A stretch of 13,203 nt of DNA from the NCBI GenBank assembly GCA_016794445.1, contig JAEUKC010000155.1:1-13203 (forward strand). Reading direction: 5' to 3'. The notes under the pieces were generated by a model. That model saw only the letters and a list, made by a program, of their open reading frames with translations. It had not been told where the DNA came from and searched no databases. Source of the DNA: JADJMO01 sp016794445 (GTDB taxonomy: Bacteria > Myxococcota_A > Polyangia > Polyangiales > JADJMO01). Numbering within the stretch: the first letter of the stretch is position 1; each line of letters opens with the position of its first letter. Positions 13,102 through 13,203 of the stretch are shown here, piece after piece. Position numbers and translations under genes: made by a program.

Positions 13102-13203
13102 ATGTTGACCGCTGGGGAGCTCGTCGATCGGAAGTACCGCCTCCTCAAGCGCCTGGGCTCCGGGGCGCTGGGGGAGGTGTGGGCCGCGCGCAACGAGACG
13201 GTC
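13102..13203 (+). CDS. Eukaryotic-type Ser/Thr protein kinase, N-terminal part (runs off the window edge)
   Basis: Only 34 residues are in the window. After a short lead (GELVDRKYRLLKRL) comes the glycine-rich nucleotide loop G-S-G-A-L-G-E-V (19-26), typical of Hanks-type (PknB-like) kinases, followed by WAARNE. The catalytic Lys and the rest lie beyond the edge, so activity cannot be judged. Such kinases are abundant in Myxococcota. The start is an ATG with a -10-like TAGGAT 14 bases upstream and an inverted repeat element 26 bases upstream. It is the first gene of a new transcription unit after a weak terminator. Confidence 0.85.
   Translation, partial: MLTAGELVDRKYRLLKRLGSGALGEVWAARNETV

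Overview
This is a chromosomal stretch from a very GC-rich, Gram-negative bacterium that most resembles Myxococcota, probably class Polyangia. That placement is an inference from four things: strongly G/C third codon positions, many GTG starts, a run of lipoproteins whose lipidated Cys is followed by an Asp/Ala/Gly/Thr-rich linker, and an eukaryotic-type Ser/Thr kinase at the right edge. The window is almost fully coding, with no intergenic gap over about 140 bases. I found no rRNA, tRNA, CRISPR array, transposase or phage gene.

Layout, left to right. A cut-off lipoprotein gene runs leftwards (1-294). Behind it is a leftward pair (347-2295): a DUF695/RraB-like protein translationally coupled by a GTGA overlap to an exported ferritin-like lipoprotein. 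A 106-base divergent promoter region carrying a dyad separates this pair from a rightward run (2402-6069). The run holds a nucleoside 2-deoxyribosyltransferase-like protein, an Ogt-AlkA fusion for repair of alkylated DNA, a Cys-rich serine-hydrolase lipoprotein and a two-helix membrane protein; the last three are chained by GTGA overlaps. The rightward run meets a leftward operon (8944-6066) head-on, and the two converging genes share one CTAG as both stop codons. That operon encodes a CheX-like protein, a single-domain CheY-like receiver, a receiver-CheX fusion and a serine O-acetyltransferase (CysE).

From 9052 a rightward set of three exported proteins follows: a larger paralogue of the serine-hydrolase lipoprotein with added LGFP repeats, a lipoprotein with a transglutaminase-like C-terminus, and a secreted protein of unknown function overlapping it by 29 bases. 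After a weak terminator and a small repeat, the first 34 codons of a Ser/Thr kinase begin.

The most unusual signal is a 37-base repeat element with an internal stem-loop. Two copies lie in tandem, in frame, inside the membrane-protein gene. A third lies inverted in the gap before the kinase. The third copy differs from the others only by paired changes that preserve the stem. Other points of interest are the two paralogous hydrolase lipoproteins sharing eight cysteines, the Ogt-AlkA fusion, the CheA-less CheX/CheY/receiver-CheX set joined to cysE, and -10-like motifs so close to several starts that the mRNAs may be leaderless.
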